Shown in pieces: positions 6,979 to 15,569 of a stretch of DNA of 17,715 nucleotides. Every line of letters starts with the position of its first letter. The first letter of the stretch is position 1. The position numbers and the translations under genes were made by a program. The notes beneath the pieces were generated by a model that saw nothing but the letters and a program-made list of their open reading frames with translations, did not search any database and was not told where the DNA came from. Source of the DNA: DAOTZU01 sp034433995 (GTDB lineage Bacteria; Chloroflexota; Anaerolineae; UBA1429); assembly GCA_034433995.1 (NCBI GenBank), contig DAOTZU010000141.1, forward strand, positions 1 to 17,715, written 5' to 3'.

Positions 6979-7923
6979 ATGCTCCGACAGAGTAAATTGC
7001 TTTGGGTTACCACCATCGTGGTGGTGCTCGTTCTGGCGAACATCTTTAGCCCGCTGAAGGTGCGGCAGATCTCCATCCGCCTCTCTCCCGAAGTTGTTTT
7101 TCGTCTTGGCGGTTTGGCTGTGACCAACACCCTGCTGTGCGGTTGGGTGGCCGTCATCCTATTGATCGTGTTGGGGGCTGTGGTGCGGCGTCGCTTGGTG
7201 GATGTGCCCGCGCCGCGTTCGCTACAGAACGTCATCGAGATCCTTTTTGAGGCCCTCTACAATTTTATGCGCCCCATGGTGGGAGATAAAGCCCGGTCCT
7301 TTTTCCCCATCGTAGCCACCTTCTTTGGCTTCATCCTTACCTGCAACTGGTTGGGGATGCTGCCGGGTTTTGGTTCCATCGGCTTTTGGGAACAACAAGA
7401 AGAAAAGCGGATTTTTATCCCTCTCTTGCGGGGGGCCACCAGCGATCTGAACACCACAGTCGCTTTGGCCGTCGCCTCGGTTTTGAGTTGCCAAATCTAC
7501 GGTATCCGTTATTTAGGCTTTCGAGATTATATCAGCCGCTTTGTTCCCATTTACAGATTTATGGGTTTTTTCAAAAAACCCTTAAAAGCGCAGATCGGGG
7601 CCCTGTTAGAGGGTTTCCTCGATGTTTTTATCGGTTTCTTGGAGATCTTTGACGAGCTGACCAAGGTGCTCTCCTTTTCCTTCCGATTGTTCGGCAATAT
7701 CTTTGGCGGCGAGGTTTTGCTCTTGGTGATGGCCTTCTTGGCGCCCTATGTGGCCTCGATCCCCTTTCTGGCCCTGGAGCTTTTTGGCGGGTTTATCCAG
7801 GCCTTTATCTTTGCGGTGCTCACCACCGCCTTTCTCGGCCGGGCCACTGAACCTCCGCTTCATGACATGCCTGAGGGGACTGGGGAATCCACGCATCCTA
7901 AACGAGCCCTCACATCTTCTTGA
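6979..7923 (+). CDS. atpB: ATP synthase Fo subunit a
   Basis: Subunit a forms the proton half-channels beside the c-ring of F1Fo ATP synthase in the cytoplasmic membrane. The 314-residue protein has an N-terminal helix (about 8-24) and several further membrane segments. The essential arginine is Arg236 in SFRLFGNIFGGEV, matching the E. coli aArg210 motif, and the last helices carry FGGFIQAFIFAVLTTAF. The TSDLNTTVALAV segment before the central helices is also typical. The start is 3 nt after the AtpZ-like gene, so translation is likely coupled. A tandem 16-bp duplication covers its stop codon and the spacer before atpE. Confidence 0.96.
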   Translation: MLRQSKLLWVTTIVVVLVLANIFSPLKVRQISIRLSPEVVFRLGGLAVTNTLLCGWVAVILLIVLGAVVRRRLVDVPAPRSLQNVIEILFEALYNFMRPMVGDKARSFFPIVATFFGFILTCNWLGMLPGFGSIGFWEQQEEKRIFIPLLRGATSDLNTTVALAVASVLSCQIYGIRYLGFRDYISRFVPIYRFMGFFKKPLKAQIGALLEGFLDVFIGFLEIFDELTKVLSFSFRLFGNIFGGEVLLLVMAFLAPYVASIPFLALELFGGFIQAFIFAVLTTAFLGRATEPPLHDMPEGTGESTHPKRALTSS

Positions 7924-7942
7924 AAGCACATCTTCTTGAAAG
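7911..7942 (+). repeat. Perfect 16-bp tandem duplication at the atpB/atpE junction
   Basis: CACATCTTCTTGAAAG occurs twice back to back, at 7911-7926 and 7927-7942. The first copy encodes the last residues and stop codon of atpB. The second ends in the AAAG that, with the following GAG, forms the ribosome-binding site of atpE. It looks like a recent slippage duplication. Confidence 0.95.
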
Positions 7943-7954
7943 GAGCTATCATAG

Positions 7955-8176
7955 ATGTTGGACCGGAATCTGATCGCTGGCTTGACCATCGCCATCGGGG
8001 CGATCGCTCCGGCGCTGAGCATCGGTCGTTTCGCCGCCGCGGCCATGGAAGCCTTGGGGCGCAACCCGGAGGCGGAGCGCGCCATCAGCAGTAGCCTGAT
8101 CGTGGCATTGGCCTTCACTGAGGCCATCGCCATCTATGCCCTGGTGGTCGCGCTGGCCATCAAGTTCGTTGGTTGA
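7955..8176 (+). CDS. atpE: ATP synthase Fo subunit c (proteolipid)
   Basis: Subunit c forms the rotor ring that carries protons across the membrane. The 73-residue hairpin has two hydrophobic helices joined by the polar loop GRNPEAE (35-41), a variant of the usual RQP loop. The ion-binding carboxylate is Glu56 in FTEAIAIYALV. The residues after it (Ala-Ile-Ala) and the lack of a Gln/Ser/Thr pattern around it fit a proton-type rather than Na+-type ring; this is inferred from family rules. The length is normal. The start has a strong AAAGGAG ribosome-binding site, suited to the high copy number this subunit needs, partly supplied by the 16-bp duplication. Confidence 0.95.
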   Translation: MLDRNLIAGLTIAIGAIAPALSIGRFAAAAMEALGRNPEAERAISSSLIVALAFTEAIAIYALVVALAIKFVG

Positions 8177-8206
8177 TCCTGACCGTGCAGAAGGAGATCT
8201 ACCAAC

Positions 8207-8701
8207 TTGAAGGAATTTGGGCTTGATCTAGGTTTGCTTATCTCCCAGGCGGTCAACTTTGGGTTGCTGGCCCTGGTGCTCTACTTTTTGCTGTATAAAC
8301 CCATCCTGAGCAAACTGGAAGAGCGCGCCCGCCGGGTTCAAAAGGGTTTGGATGATGCCGCCGCCGCCGAAAAGCTCTTGGCCGAGGCCAAGGCCAAGTA
8401 CGAAGAAGAGCTGGAGCGGGCCCGCCGCGACGCGCGGGATATCGTGGAGCGGGGTAACCGGACGGCGGAGCAGCAGCGCCAAGAGATCATCGCCCAGGCC
8501 CGGCAGGAGGCCCATGAATTGCTCCTGCGCGCCCAACAGCAAGCCCAACGCGAGATCCAAGAGAGCCAGATCGCCCTGCGCCAGGAGGTGGTGGATTTGG
8601 CCATCGCCATGGCCTCGCGGCTGTTGCAAGAGAATCTCGATGAAGAGAAACAGCACCGTTTGATCCAAGATTTTCTCAACGATTTCGGCAAACTCTCATG
8701 A
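8207..8701 (+). CDS. atpF: ATP synthase Fo subunit b
   Basis: Subunit b is the peripheral stalk that stops the F1 head turning with the rotor. The 164-residue protein has one N-terminal membrane helix (about 10-30, ISQAVNFGLLALVLYFLLYKP) and then a long charged, coiled-coil-forming region rich in Ala, Glu, Arg and Gln (about 35-150), which is the normal architecture and length. The start is a TTG at 8207 with AGGAG about 10 nt upstream; no ATG or GTG fits better. The stop overlaps the atpH start in an ATGA, implying translational coupling. Only one b gene is present; I saw no b' paralogue. Confidence 0.92.
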   Translation: MKEFGLDLGLLISQAVNFGLLALVLYFLLYKPILSKLEERARRVQKGLDDAAAAEKLLAEAKAKYEEELERARRDARDIVERGNRTAEQQRQEIIAQARQEAHELLLRAQQQAQREIQESQIALRQEVVDLAIAMASRLLQENLDEEKQHRLIQDFLNDFGKLS

Positions 8702-9085
8702 GCCTCGAAAACGTCCAACCCCATGCGGCTGCAGTGCAGCCGAGCGAGGAGACGGGCGAGCGTCTCACCCGTCTCTTGCCTGAGATAAGGTTCTCCAATC
8801 CGCCACCTGCCCCTGGGATCGCCCGGGTGCGGGTGGCGGTGGCGCTGCGCCCCGAAGAGGAACAAGCTCTGCGTCAAACCCTGGAACGGTATTTTCGACG
8901 CCCGTTGCAGTTGGAGGTCATCCTGGATCCGGACATCCTGGGCGGAGTGCGGGTGCGGGTGGGCGATACGGTAATTGATGGCAGCCTGCGCGGCAAGTTG
9001 GAGGCGCTGCGGCATCATTTACGGGTACAATCGCGGGTGATGCTCACCCAGGGGGAGGATCTCGCTCAAGGGGAGGGGGATGCAG

Positions 9086-9093
<8 letters not shown>
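8698..9093 (+). CDS. atpH: ATP synthase F1 subunit delta, lacking the usual N-terminal domain
   Basis: Delta (OSCP-like) joins the top of F1 to subunit b. The protein is 131 residues, against about 175-180 usually. Residues about 43-108 match the conserved C-terminal part of delta, including LGGVRVRVGDTVIDGSLRGK (81-100), equivalent to the E. coli segment ending in DGSVRGRLE. The first 40 residues are short and Pro-rich and do not look like the six-helix domain that normally binds the alpha-subunit N-termini. The ATGA overlap with atpF makes an upstream start in this frame unlikely, and the b subunit does not carry the missing domain. The last 20 residues are an acidic tail that overlaps the atpA start by 8 nt. 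The assignment is firm from the C-terminal signature and position. Confidence 0.85.
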
Positions 9094-10618
<1,525 letters not shown>

Positions 10619-10663
10619 GGGTCACCGCCGGTACGCTTCCGTAGTACGCTCAAGGTTACGCCA

Positions 10664-11533
10664 ATGCCGAACCGCCGCGAGATCAAGGGACATATGCATA
10701 GCGTGCGCAGCATCGCCAAGGTGGCGCGGGCCATGGAGATGGTCTCCTTGGCTCGGCTGCAGCGCCTGCAAGCCCGGGTGACGAGCACCAGGGCCTTTGC
10801 CGAAAGATCGTGGCAGGTGTTGAACCATTTGGCCGCCGAGGCCGAGGCCCATGTCCGCGAGAACCCCATGTTCTGCGGGTATCCCCAGGTCAACCGCATC
10901 GGCATCGTGCTCATCACCAGCGACAAAGGGCTGGTGGGCGCCTATAACCACGAAATCCTCTCCCTGGTCTCGCGGTACGTGGGCGCGCAACGTGCGCCGG
11001 CCGTGTTCATCACCATCGGCAAGATAGGCCGCGAGGCGATGCTGCACCAGGGCCATACCATCCATGCGGATTTCAGTCAGCTTTCGGCGGAAACCGATAT
11101 CACTGCCTTGACGCCTGTGTCCCGGGTGGTCTTGGATGGCTTTGCCGAGCAGACCTTTGGCGAGGTGGTCCTGGCCTATACCCAGTTTCAATCAGGGATG
11201 CGGATCAAGCCCGCCATCCGGCCGCTTTTGCCCATCTGCCCGGGCCAAGTGACCGAGCGGCGGGAATATCTCTACGAGCCTGAGCCGCAGGAGCTGTTGC
11301 TGGCCCTCTTGCCGCGGTTGATCCAGTTTCAGATCTATCAGGCTTTTGTGGAATCGTTGGCGGCGGAGCACCAATCTCGGCGGATAGCCATGCACCAGGC
11401 GACGGAGAACGCCGAGGAGTTGATCTCTCGGCTACAGCTCACCTACAACAAGGTGCGCCAGCAAGAAATCACGTCCGAGTTGATAGATATTCTCAGCGGC
11501 ACCATGCACGCTGCCGAAGGACAGGATTTGTGA
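10664..11533 (+). CDS. atpG: ATP synthase F1 subunit gamma
   Basis: Gamma is the central rotor shaft inside the alpha-beta hexamer. The 289-residue protein shows both conserved ends. The N-terminal helix has RREIKGHMHSVRSIAKVARAMEMVS, and the C-terminal helix has NKVRQQEITSELIDILSG, which match the terminal coiled coil of the family. The central Rossmann-like domain has ITSDKGLVGAYNHE, a variant of the usual SDRGLCGGxN. The C-terminus runs about 8 residues past the usual SG ending. An AAGG ribosome-binding site lies 8 nt before the ATG; the 45-nt gap from atpA holds a 7-nt direct repeat (GTACGCT twice) of unclear meaning. The stop overlaps the atpD start by one base (TGATG). Confidence 0.95.
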   Translation: MPNRREIKGHMHSVRSIAKVARAMEMVSLARLQRLQARVTSTRAFAERSWQVLNHLAAEAEAHVRENPMFCGYPQVNRIGIVLITSDKGLVGAYNHEILSLVSRYVGAQRAPAVFITIGKIGREAMLHQGHTIHADFSQLSAETDITALTPVSRVVLDGFAEQTFGEVVLAYTQFQSGMRIKPAIRPLLPICPGQVTERREYLYEPEPQELLLALLPRLIQFQIYQAFVESLAAEHQSRRIAMHQATENAEELISRLQLTYNKVRQQEITSELIDILSGTMHAAEGQDL

Positions 11534-12930
11534 TGCAGCCCAAGGCGCTAGGTACAGTGGTCCAGGTGTTGGGTCCGGTGGTGGATATCCTCTTCCCTCC
11601 CGAACAGATGCCTCGCATCCACGAAGCATTGGAGGTGATCATCCCCGGCCGCCCCAACCTGGTGGTGGAGGTGCAACAACAATTGCGCAACCATTTGGTG
11701 CGCTGTGTGGCCATGGGGCCCACCGAGGGCCTACGTCGCGGCCTGACCGCCGTGCCACGGGGCGCGCCCATCTCGGTCCCCGTGGGCAGGGCCGTCTTGG
11801 GCCGCATGGTGAACGTCTTGGGCGAACCCATGGATGACCTTGGCCCCATCGAGGCCGAGACCCAGTGGCCCATCCACCGTCCCCCGCCCGCCTTTGCCGA
11901 ACAGGCCCGATCCATCGAGATCCTGGAGACGGGGATCAAGGCCATTGATCTCCTCACTCCCTTCCCCAAAGGCGGCAAAATCGGCATCTTTGGCGGCGCC
12001 GGCGTGGGCAAGACCATCATCATCTATGAGTTGATCCGCAACATCGCCTACGAACACGGGGGCTCTTCCGTCTTTTGCGGGGTGGGCGAGCGCAGCCGCG
12101 AGGGGAACGACCTGTGGAACGATATCCAAGAGGCGGGCGTCCTGGATAAAACGGTCCTTGTTTTGGGCCAGATGAACGAGCCGCCCGGCGTGCGGGCGCG
12201 GGTGGCCCTGACCGGCCTCACCATCGCCGAGTATATGCGCGACGAGGGCCAGGATGTCCTGTTATTCATCGATAACATCTACCGCTTTATCCTGGCGGGG
12301 ATGGAGGTCTCGGCGCTCTTGGGGCGGATGCCCTCGGCGGTGGGCTACCAGCCCACCTTGGCGGAGGAGGTGGGCAGCCTGCAGGAGCGGATCACCTCCA
12401 CCTCGCGGGGCTCCATCACGTCCGTGCAGGCGGTGTATGTGCCCGCCGATGACTACACCGATCCGGCGCCGGCCACAGTGTTTGCCCATCTCGACGCCAC
12501 CATCGCGTTGGATCGCTCCATTGCCGAGATGGGCATCTACCCGGCAATAGATCCCCTGGCCTCCAGCTCGCGGATTCTAGAGCCGGCCATCGTGGGCGAG
12601 GAGCATTATCGCACGGCCAGAGAGGTGCAGGCGGTGCTGCAACGTTACCGCGACCTACAGGACATCATCGCCATCCTGGGGATGGAGGAGCTCAGCAGCG
12701 ACGATCGCTTGGTGGTGGCGCGGGCCCGCAAGATCCAACGGTTCCTCTCCCAGCCGATGTTCGTGGCCGCGCCCTTTACCAACCGCGAGGGACGCTATGT
12801 GCCCATCGGCGAGACGGTGCGGGGGTTCCGCGCCATCCTGGATGGCCATGTGGATCATTTCCCGGAGCAGGCCTTTTACATGCAGGGTACCATCGAAGAT
12901 GTTAGCGCGGCGGCCCGCGCACTGCAGTGA
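11533..12930 (+). CDS. atpD: ATP synthase F1 subunit beta (catalytic)
   Basis: Beta carries the catalytic nucleotide sites of F1. The 465-residue protein contains Walker A GGAGVGKT (154-161), the catalytic Glu186 in GVGERSREGND, FIDNIYRF as Walker B, LLGRMPSAVGYQPTL, and YVPADDYTDPAPATVF. The DELSEED segment is EELSSDD (385-391). The stretch after Walker B reads NIYRFILAGMEVSALLG where most beta subunits have NIFRFTQAGSEVSALLG, so four normally conserved positions differ. The ATG at 11533 overlaps the atpG stop by one base and has AAGGA 11 nt upstream; a GTG directly before it is not needed. Length is normal. Confidence 0.96.
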   Translation: MQPKALGTVVQVLGPVVDILFPPEQMPRIHEALEVIIPGRPNLVVEVQQQLRNHLVRCVAMGPTEGLRRGLTAVPRGAPISVPVGRAVLGRMVNVLGEPMDDLGPIEAETQWPIHRPPPAFAEQARSIEILETGIKAIDLLTPFPKGGKIGIFGGAGVGKTIIIYELIRNIAYEHGGSSVFCGVGERSREGNDLWNDIQEAGVLDKTVLVLGQMNEPPGVRARVALTGLTIAEYMRDEGQDVLLFIDNIYRFILAGMEVSALLGRMPSAVGYQPTLAEEVGSLQERITSTSRGSITSVQAVYVPADDYTDPAPATVFAHLDATIALDRSIAEMGIYPAIDPLASSSRILEPAIVGEEHYRTAREVQAVLQRYRDLQDIIAILGMEELSSDDRLVVARARKIQRFLSQPMFVAAPFTNREGRYVPIGETVRGFRAILDGHVDHFPEQAFYMQGTIEDVSAAARALQ

Positions 12931-12941
12931 GGGAGGCCCTC

Positions 12942-13391
12942 ATGGATGCCGCGGACAAGCAGACGCGCAGGGTGGAGCCCCGGCTGCACGTGGTGGTGGT
13001 CACGGGGGACCATGCCGTCTTTGATGGGCCGGCGCGGAGCATCAGCTTGCCGGCCATCGCGGGGCAGATTACCGTGCTGGCCCACCATGCTCCTTTGTTG
13101 GCCATGCTGGATCCCGGCGAGGTGATCATCCGAGCCGACCAGGGCGAGGAGATACTGGCCATCGGCGGAGGCTTTGTGGAGGTGCGCGACGACGAGGTCA
13201 TCGTCCTGGCCGATACCGCCGAGCGCGCCGAGGAGATCGATATCGCCCGGGCCGAGGCGGCCCGAAGGCGGGCACAGATGTTGATGCGCACGTATCGCGG
13301 CAGCCCAGAGTATGCAGCGGCGTATCAAGCCCTGCGGCGTTCGCGGGCGCGGCTCAAGGTGGCCACCAAGTTGGGCTCAAAGACGAGGTAA
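12942..13391 (+). CDS. atpC: ATP synthase F1 subunit epsilon
   Basis: Epsilon binds gamma at the foot of the rotor and can inhibit ATP hydrolysis. The 149-residue protein has the N-terminal beta-sandwich (LHVVVVTGDHAVFDGPA, then the HHAPLLAMLDPGEV and IGGGFVEVRDDEVIVLADTA segments) and a C-terminal helical part rich in Arg and Ala (about 95-145). The ATG at 12942 is chosen over the in-frame GTG at 12927 because GGGAGG lies 5 nt upstream of it. The GTG would overlap the atpD stop in a GTGA but lacks a ribosome-binding site. It ends 6 nt before murA. Confidence 0.92.
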   Translation: MDAADKQTRRVEPRLHVVVVTGDHAVFDGPARSISLPAIAGQITVLAHHAPLLAMLDPGEVIIRADQGEEILAIGGGFVEVRDDEVIVLADTAERAEEIDIARAEAARRRAQMLMRTYRGSPEYAAAYQALRRSRARLKVATKLGSKTR

Positions 13392-13397
13392 GGGATC

Positions 13398-14723
13398 ATG
13401 CCATTCGTGATTGAAGGGAAACGCCCGCTCCAGGGTGAGGTGAGCATCTTGGGTGCCAAGAACGCGGCGTTGCCCATCATCGCCGCAACCCTCCTCACAG
13501 CCGACGAGTGTTGGCTGGAGAATGTCCCCTACATCGAGGACATTCGCACCATGGTCAAGGTGCTGCAATACCTGGGCGTGGCGGTGCGCTTTGAGGGGCG
13601 CAATGCCTTGCGCATCAAGGCGACGCGCATCTCCACAGCGGCGATTCCGGCGGATCTGGCGAAAAAGATGCGGGCCAGCTTCCTGGTGGCCGGCCCGTTG
13701 CTTGCGCGCTTTGGCCAGGCGGAGGCGCCCCATCCTGGCGGGTGCGCCATCGGCACCCGGCCGGTGAGCGTGGATCTGAAAGGCTTTCAGGCCATGGGCG
13801 CCGAGGTGTTACAGGATGAGGACCGCTACATCATCCGCGCTCCGCGGCTGCTGGGGCAGCGGTTGATCCTGGATTATCCCAGCCACACCGGCACCGAGAA
13901 CCTGCTCATGGCCGCCTGTTTGGCCGAAGGGGTCACCTACATCGAGAACGCCTCGGTGGAGCCGGAGGTGGTGGACCTGGCCAACTTTCTCTGCGCCATG
14001 GGGGCGCGGATCTCGGGCGCGGGCACCAGCACCATCCAGGTGGAGGGCACGCGCCGGCTTCACGGAGCGGCCTACCGCATCATGCCCGATCGCATGGAGG
14101 CGGGCACCTTCGCCCTGGCGGCCTTGATCACCGGCGGCAGGGTGCGCCTGGGGGGCGCGGTGAGCCATGTTTTGGGCGCCCTCACCGGCAAGATGCGCGA
14201 GGCGGGCGCCGAGGTGGTGGCCACGGACCAGGTCTACGAGGTGCGGGCGCCCCGCAAGCTCCTGGCCACCGACATCCAGACGTATCCTTATCCCGGCTTC
14301 CCCACAGACCTCCAGGCCCTCTTTACCACCGTCATGACCCAAGCCGAGGGCAACAGCTCCATCTATGAGACCATGTTCGATGGCCGCCTCCAATATGTAG
14401 GCGAGCTGCGACGCATGGGGGCCAACATCGACGTCTCGGAATCGGGACGCATCGCCATGGTCCACGGGCCCACTCCTTTGCATGGCGCGGACGTCACCGC
14501 GCCCGATATCCGCTCCGGCGCAGCCCTCATCTTGGCCGGCCTGGCCGCCGAGGGCACCACCCGCGTGGCGAATGTGGTCTATATCGACCGGGGCTACCAG
14601 GATATCGAGGCCAAACTGCAGCAATTGGGGGCCCAGATCGCCAAGGTGGAAGAGGCGGAGCATCCCTGCCCCAGCGCCGATTGCCAGGAACCTGTGGAGT
14701 GGGCCGTTTCAGCCTTTGGCTGA
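13398..14723 (+). CDS. murA: UDP-N-acetylglucosamine 1-carboxyvinyltransferase (MurA)
   Basis: MurA adds enolpyruvate from phosphoenolpyruvate to UDP-GlcNAc, the first committed step of peptidoglycan synthesis in the cytoplasm. The 441-residue protein starts with the typical GKRPLQGEVSILGAKNAALP, where the Lys-Asn pair binds substrate. It has the active-site Cys116 in HPGGCAIGTRPV, the site of fosfomycin attack, and Asp304 in PGFPTDLQA as the conserved catalytic aspartate. Because Cys rather than Asp is present, it should be fosfomycin sensitive by family rules. An extra tail of about 20 residues, with two Cys (HPCPSADCQEP), follows the normal end. The ATG lies 6 nt after the atpC stop, behind a GAGG/AAGG ribosome-binding site, so it probably belongs to the ATP synthase transcript. 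Confidence 0.95.
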   Translation: MPFVIEGKRPLQGEVSILGAKNAALPIIAATLLTADECWLENVPYIEDIRTMVKVLQYLGVAVRFEGRNALRIKATRISTAAIPADLAKKMRASFLVAGPLLARFGQAEAPHPGGCAIGTRPVSVDLKGFQAMGAEVLQDEDRYIIRAPRLLGQRLILDYPSHTGTENLLMAACLAEGVTYIENASVEPEVVDLANFLCAMGARISGAGTSTIQVEGTRRLHGAAYRIMPDRMEAGTFALAALITGGRVRLGGAVSHVLGALTGKMREAGAEVVATDQVYEVRAPRKLLATDIQTYPYPGFPTDLQALFTTVMTQAEGNSSIYETMFDGRLQYVGELRRMGANIDVSESGRIAMVHGPTPLHGADVTAPDIRSGAALILAGLAAEGTTRVANVVYIDRGYQDIEAKLQQLGAQIAKVEEAEHPCPSADCQEPVEWAVSAFG

Positions 14724-14749
14724 TCGCTGGTTTTTTTCAGGTGGGCAGC

Positions 14750-15043
14750 ATGAAAAGTTTGGACGAGATCAAGGAGATCCTCCAGGCGCACAAGCCGGAG
14801 CTTGAACAAAGATTCCATGTCAAAGAGATCGGGATCTTTGGCTCTTATGTTCGGGGGGAACAAAAGAAGCGCAGCGATGTGGATATCCTGGTCGAGTTTG
14901 ATCTCGTCCCGGGGATTTTAAGGTTTATCGAGCTTGAGGATTATCTTGCCCGGTTGCTTGGTATGCCGGTGGACCTGGTGAGGAAAAAATCCATTCGGGA
15001 AGAACTGCGGGCCAGGATCCTGGGCGAGGTGGTCATGCTGTGA
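14750..15043 (+). CDS. mntA: MNT-type nucleotidyltransferase antitoxin (MntA-like)
   Basis: A 97-residue minimal nucleotidyltransferase. MntA proteins neutralise their partner HepT by transferring AMP units to a tyrosine in the toxin's RX4HXY motif. The diagnostic GSX10DXD motif is intact: GSYVRGEQKKRSDVD, followed by ILVEF. A second conserved segment is MPVDLVRKKSIREELRARIL. The ATG at 14750 is behind AGGTGG; upstream in-frame codons overlap murA and add nothing of the family. It overlaps the hepT start (GTGA). Base composition is clearly lower in GC than murA and mreB on either side, which suggests acquisition by transfer. Function as antitoxin is inferred from pairing with hepT; the motif itself is certain. 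Confidence 0.88.
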   Translation: MKSLDEIKEILQAHKPELEQRFHVKEIGIFGSYVRGEQKKRSDVDILVEFDLVPGILRFIELEDYLARLLGMPVDLVRKKSIREELRARILGEVVML

Positions 15044-15404
15044 AGCGAGAATATTCTCTCTTTCTTCGGGACATCCTGGAGGCCATGCAGAGGATCCAAG
15101 AGTTTATCGGAGACATGACCTTTGCCGAATTTCTGCAAGATGACAAAACTCAAAGCGCCATAGTGCGGAAACTGGAGATCATTGGCGAGGCGGTCAAAAA
15201 GTTACCCCGCCCGTCCGCAAACGGTATCCCGCCATCCCTTGGAGCAGTATGGCCAGGATGCGTGACAGACTTGCACATGGCTATTGGGTGGTGGATGGTG
15301 AGATTGTGTGGCAAGTGGTGAAGGAGGAACTGCCTGCTCTCAAACCCCAGATCGAGCAGGTCTATGCGAGTGAACGGGGACGTTCTTTGGGTTCTGCTGG
15401 GTAG
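15040..15404 (+). pseudogene. hepT: HepT-like HEPN ribonuclease toxin, frameshifted
   Basis: HepT is the RNase toxin partner of MntA. The gene starts at a GTG overlapping the mntA stop. The first frame gives about 54 residues of good HepT (KREYSLFLRDILEAMQRIQE ... IVRKLEIIGEAVKKLP) and then runs into unrelated sequence, stopping at 15321. The rest of HepT continues in the -1 frame to a TAG at 15402: KRYPAIPWSSMARMRDRLAH, GYWVVDGEIVWQVVKEELPA, LKPQIEQV. That frame holds the catalytic RX4HXY motif (RDRLAHGY, 15261-15284). Adding one C to the CCCC at 15205-15208 restores KKLPPPVRKRYP, the length and Leu-Pro of normal HepT, so a one-base deletion or sequencing error is most likely. A -1 slip at CAAAAAG (15195-15201) is an alternative. 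As written, no complete toxin is made. Confidence 0.85.
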
Positions 15405-15502
15405 CTCGGGGCCGTTCCTGTAGCGCGTACCGCAGCGCAAAGAGTTGTCCTCGAAACGTTCTCTCCTGGCGCGGGGTGTCGAAAACGGGTCTGTCTCGGT
15501 GT

Positions 15503-15531
15503 TTGTGCAACCTCGCCCTTTATGCTATCAT
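15503..15531 (+). promoter_or_regulatory. Candidate extended -10 promoter for mreB
   Basis: TATCAT at 15526-15531 with TG two bases upstream (TGC TATCAT) makes an extended -10. TTGTGC at 15503-15508 is a weak -35 at a 17-nt spacing (3 of 6). It lies about 38 nt before the ATG at 15570. It would give mreB expression independent of the toxin-antitoxin pair. The rest of the gap from 15405 holds no gene I can see. Confidence 0.5.
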
Positions 15532-15569
15532 AGACCCCAATTGTAGCCCCATACCCTCGAGGAGGGCCG

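Noticed and set aside
14710..14737. Possible terminator after murA (short CAGCC/GGCTG stem and a run of seven T)
   Set aside because: The stem is only 5 bp with a 3-nt loop and the T run begins 8 nt after it, so it does not have terminator geometry.
15195..15201. CAAAAAG as a programmed -1 frameshift site in hepT
   Set aside because: The heptamer is not a full slippery sequence, and a one-base C deletion restores the family's Leu-Pro better; kept only as an alternative.
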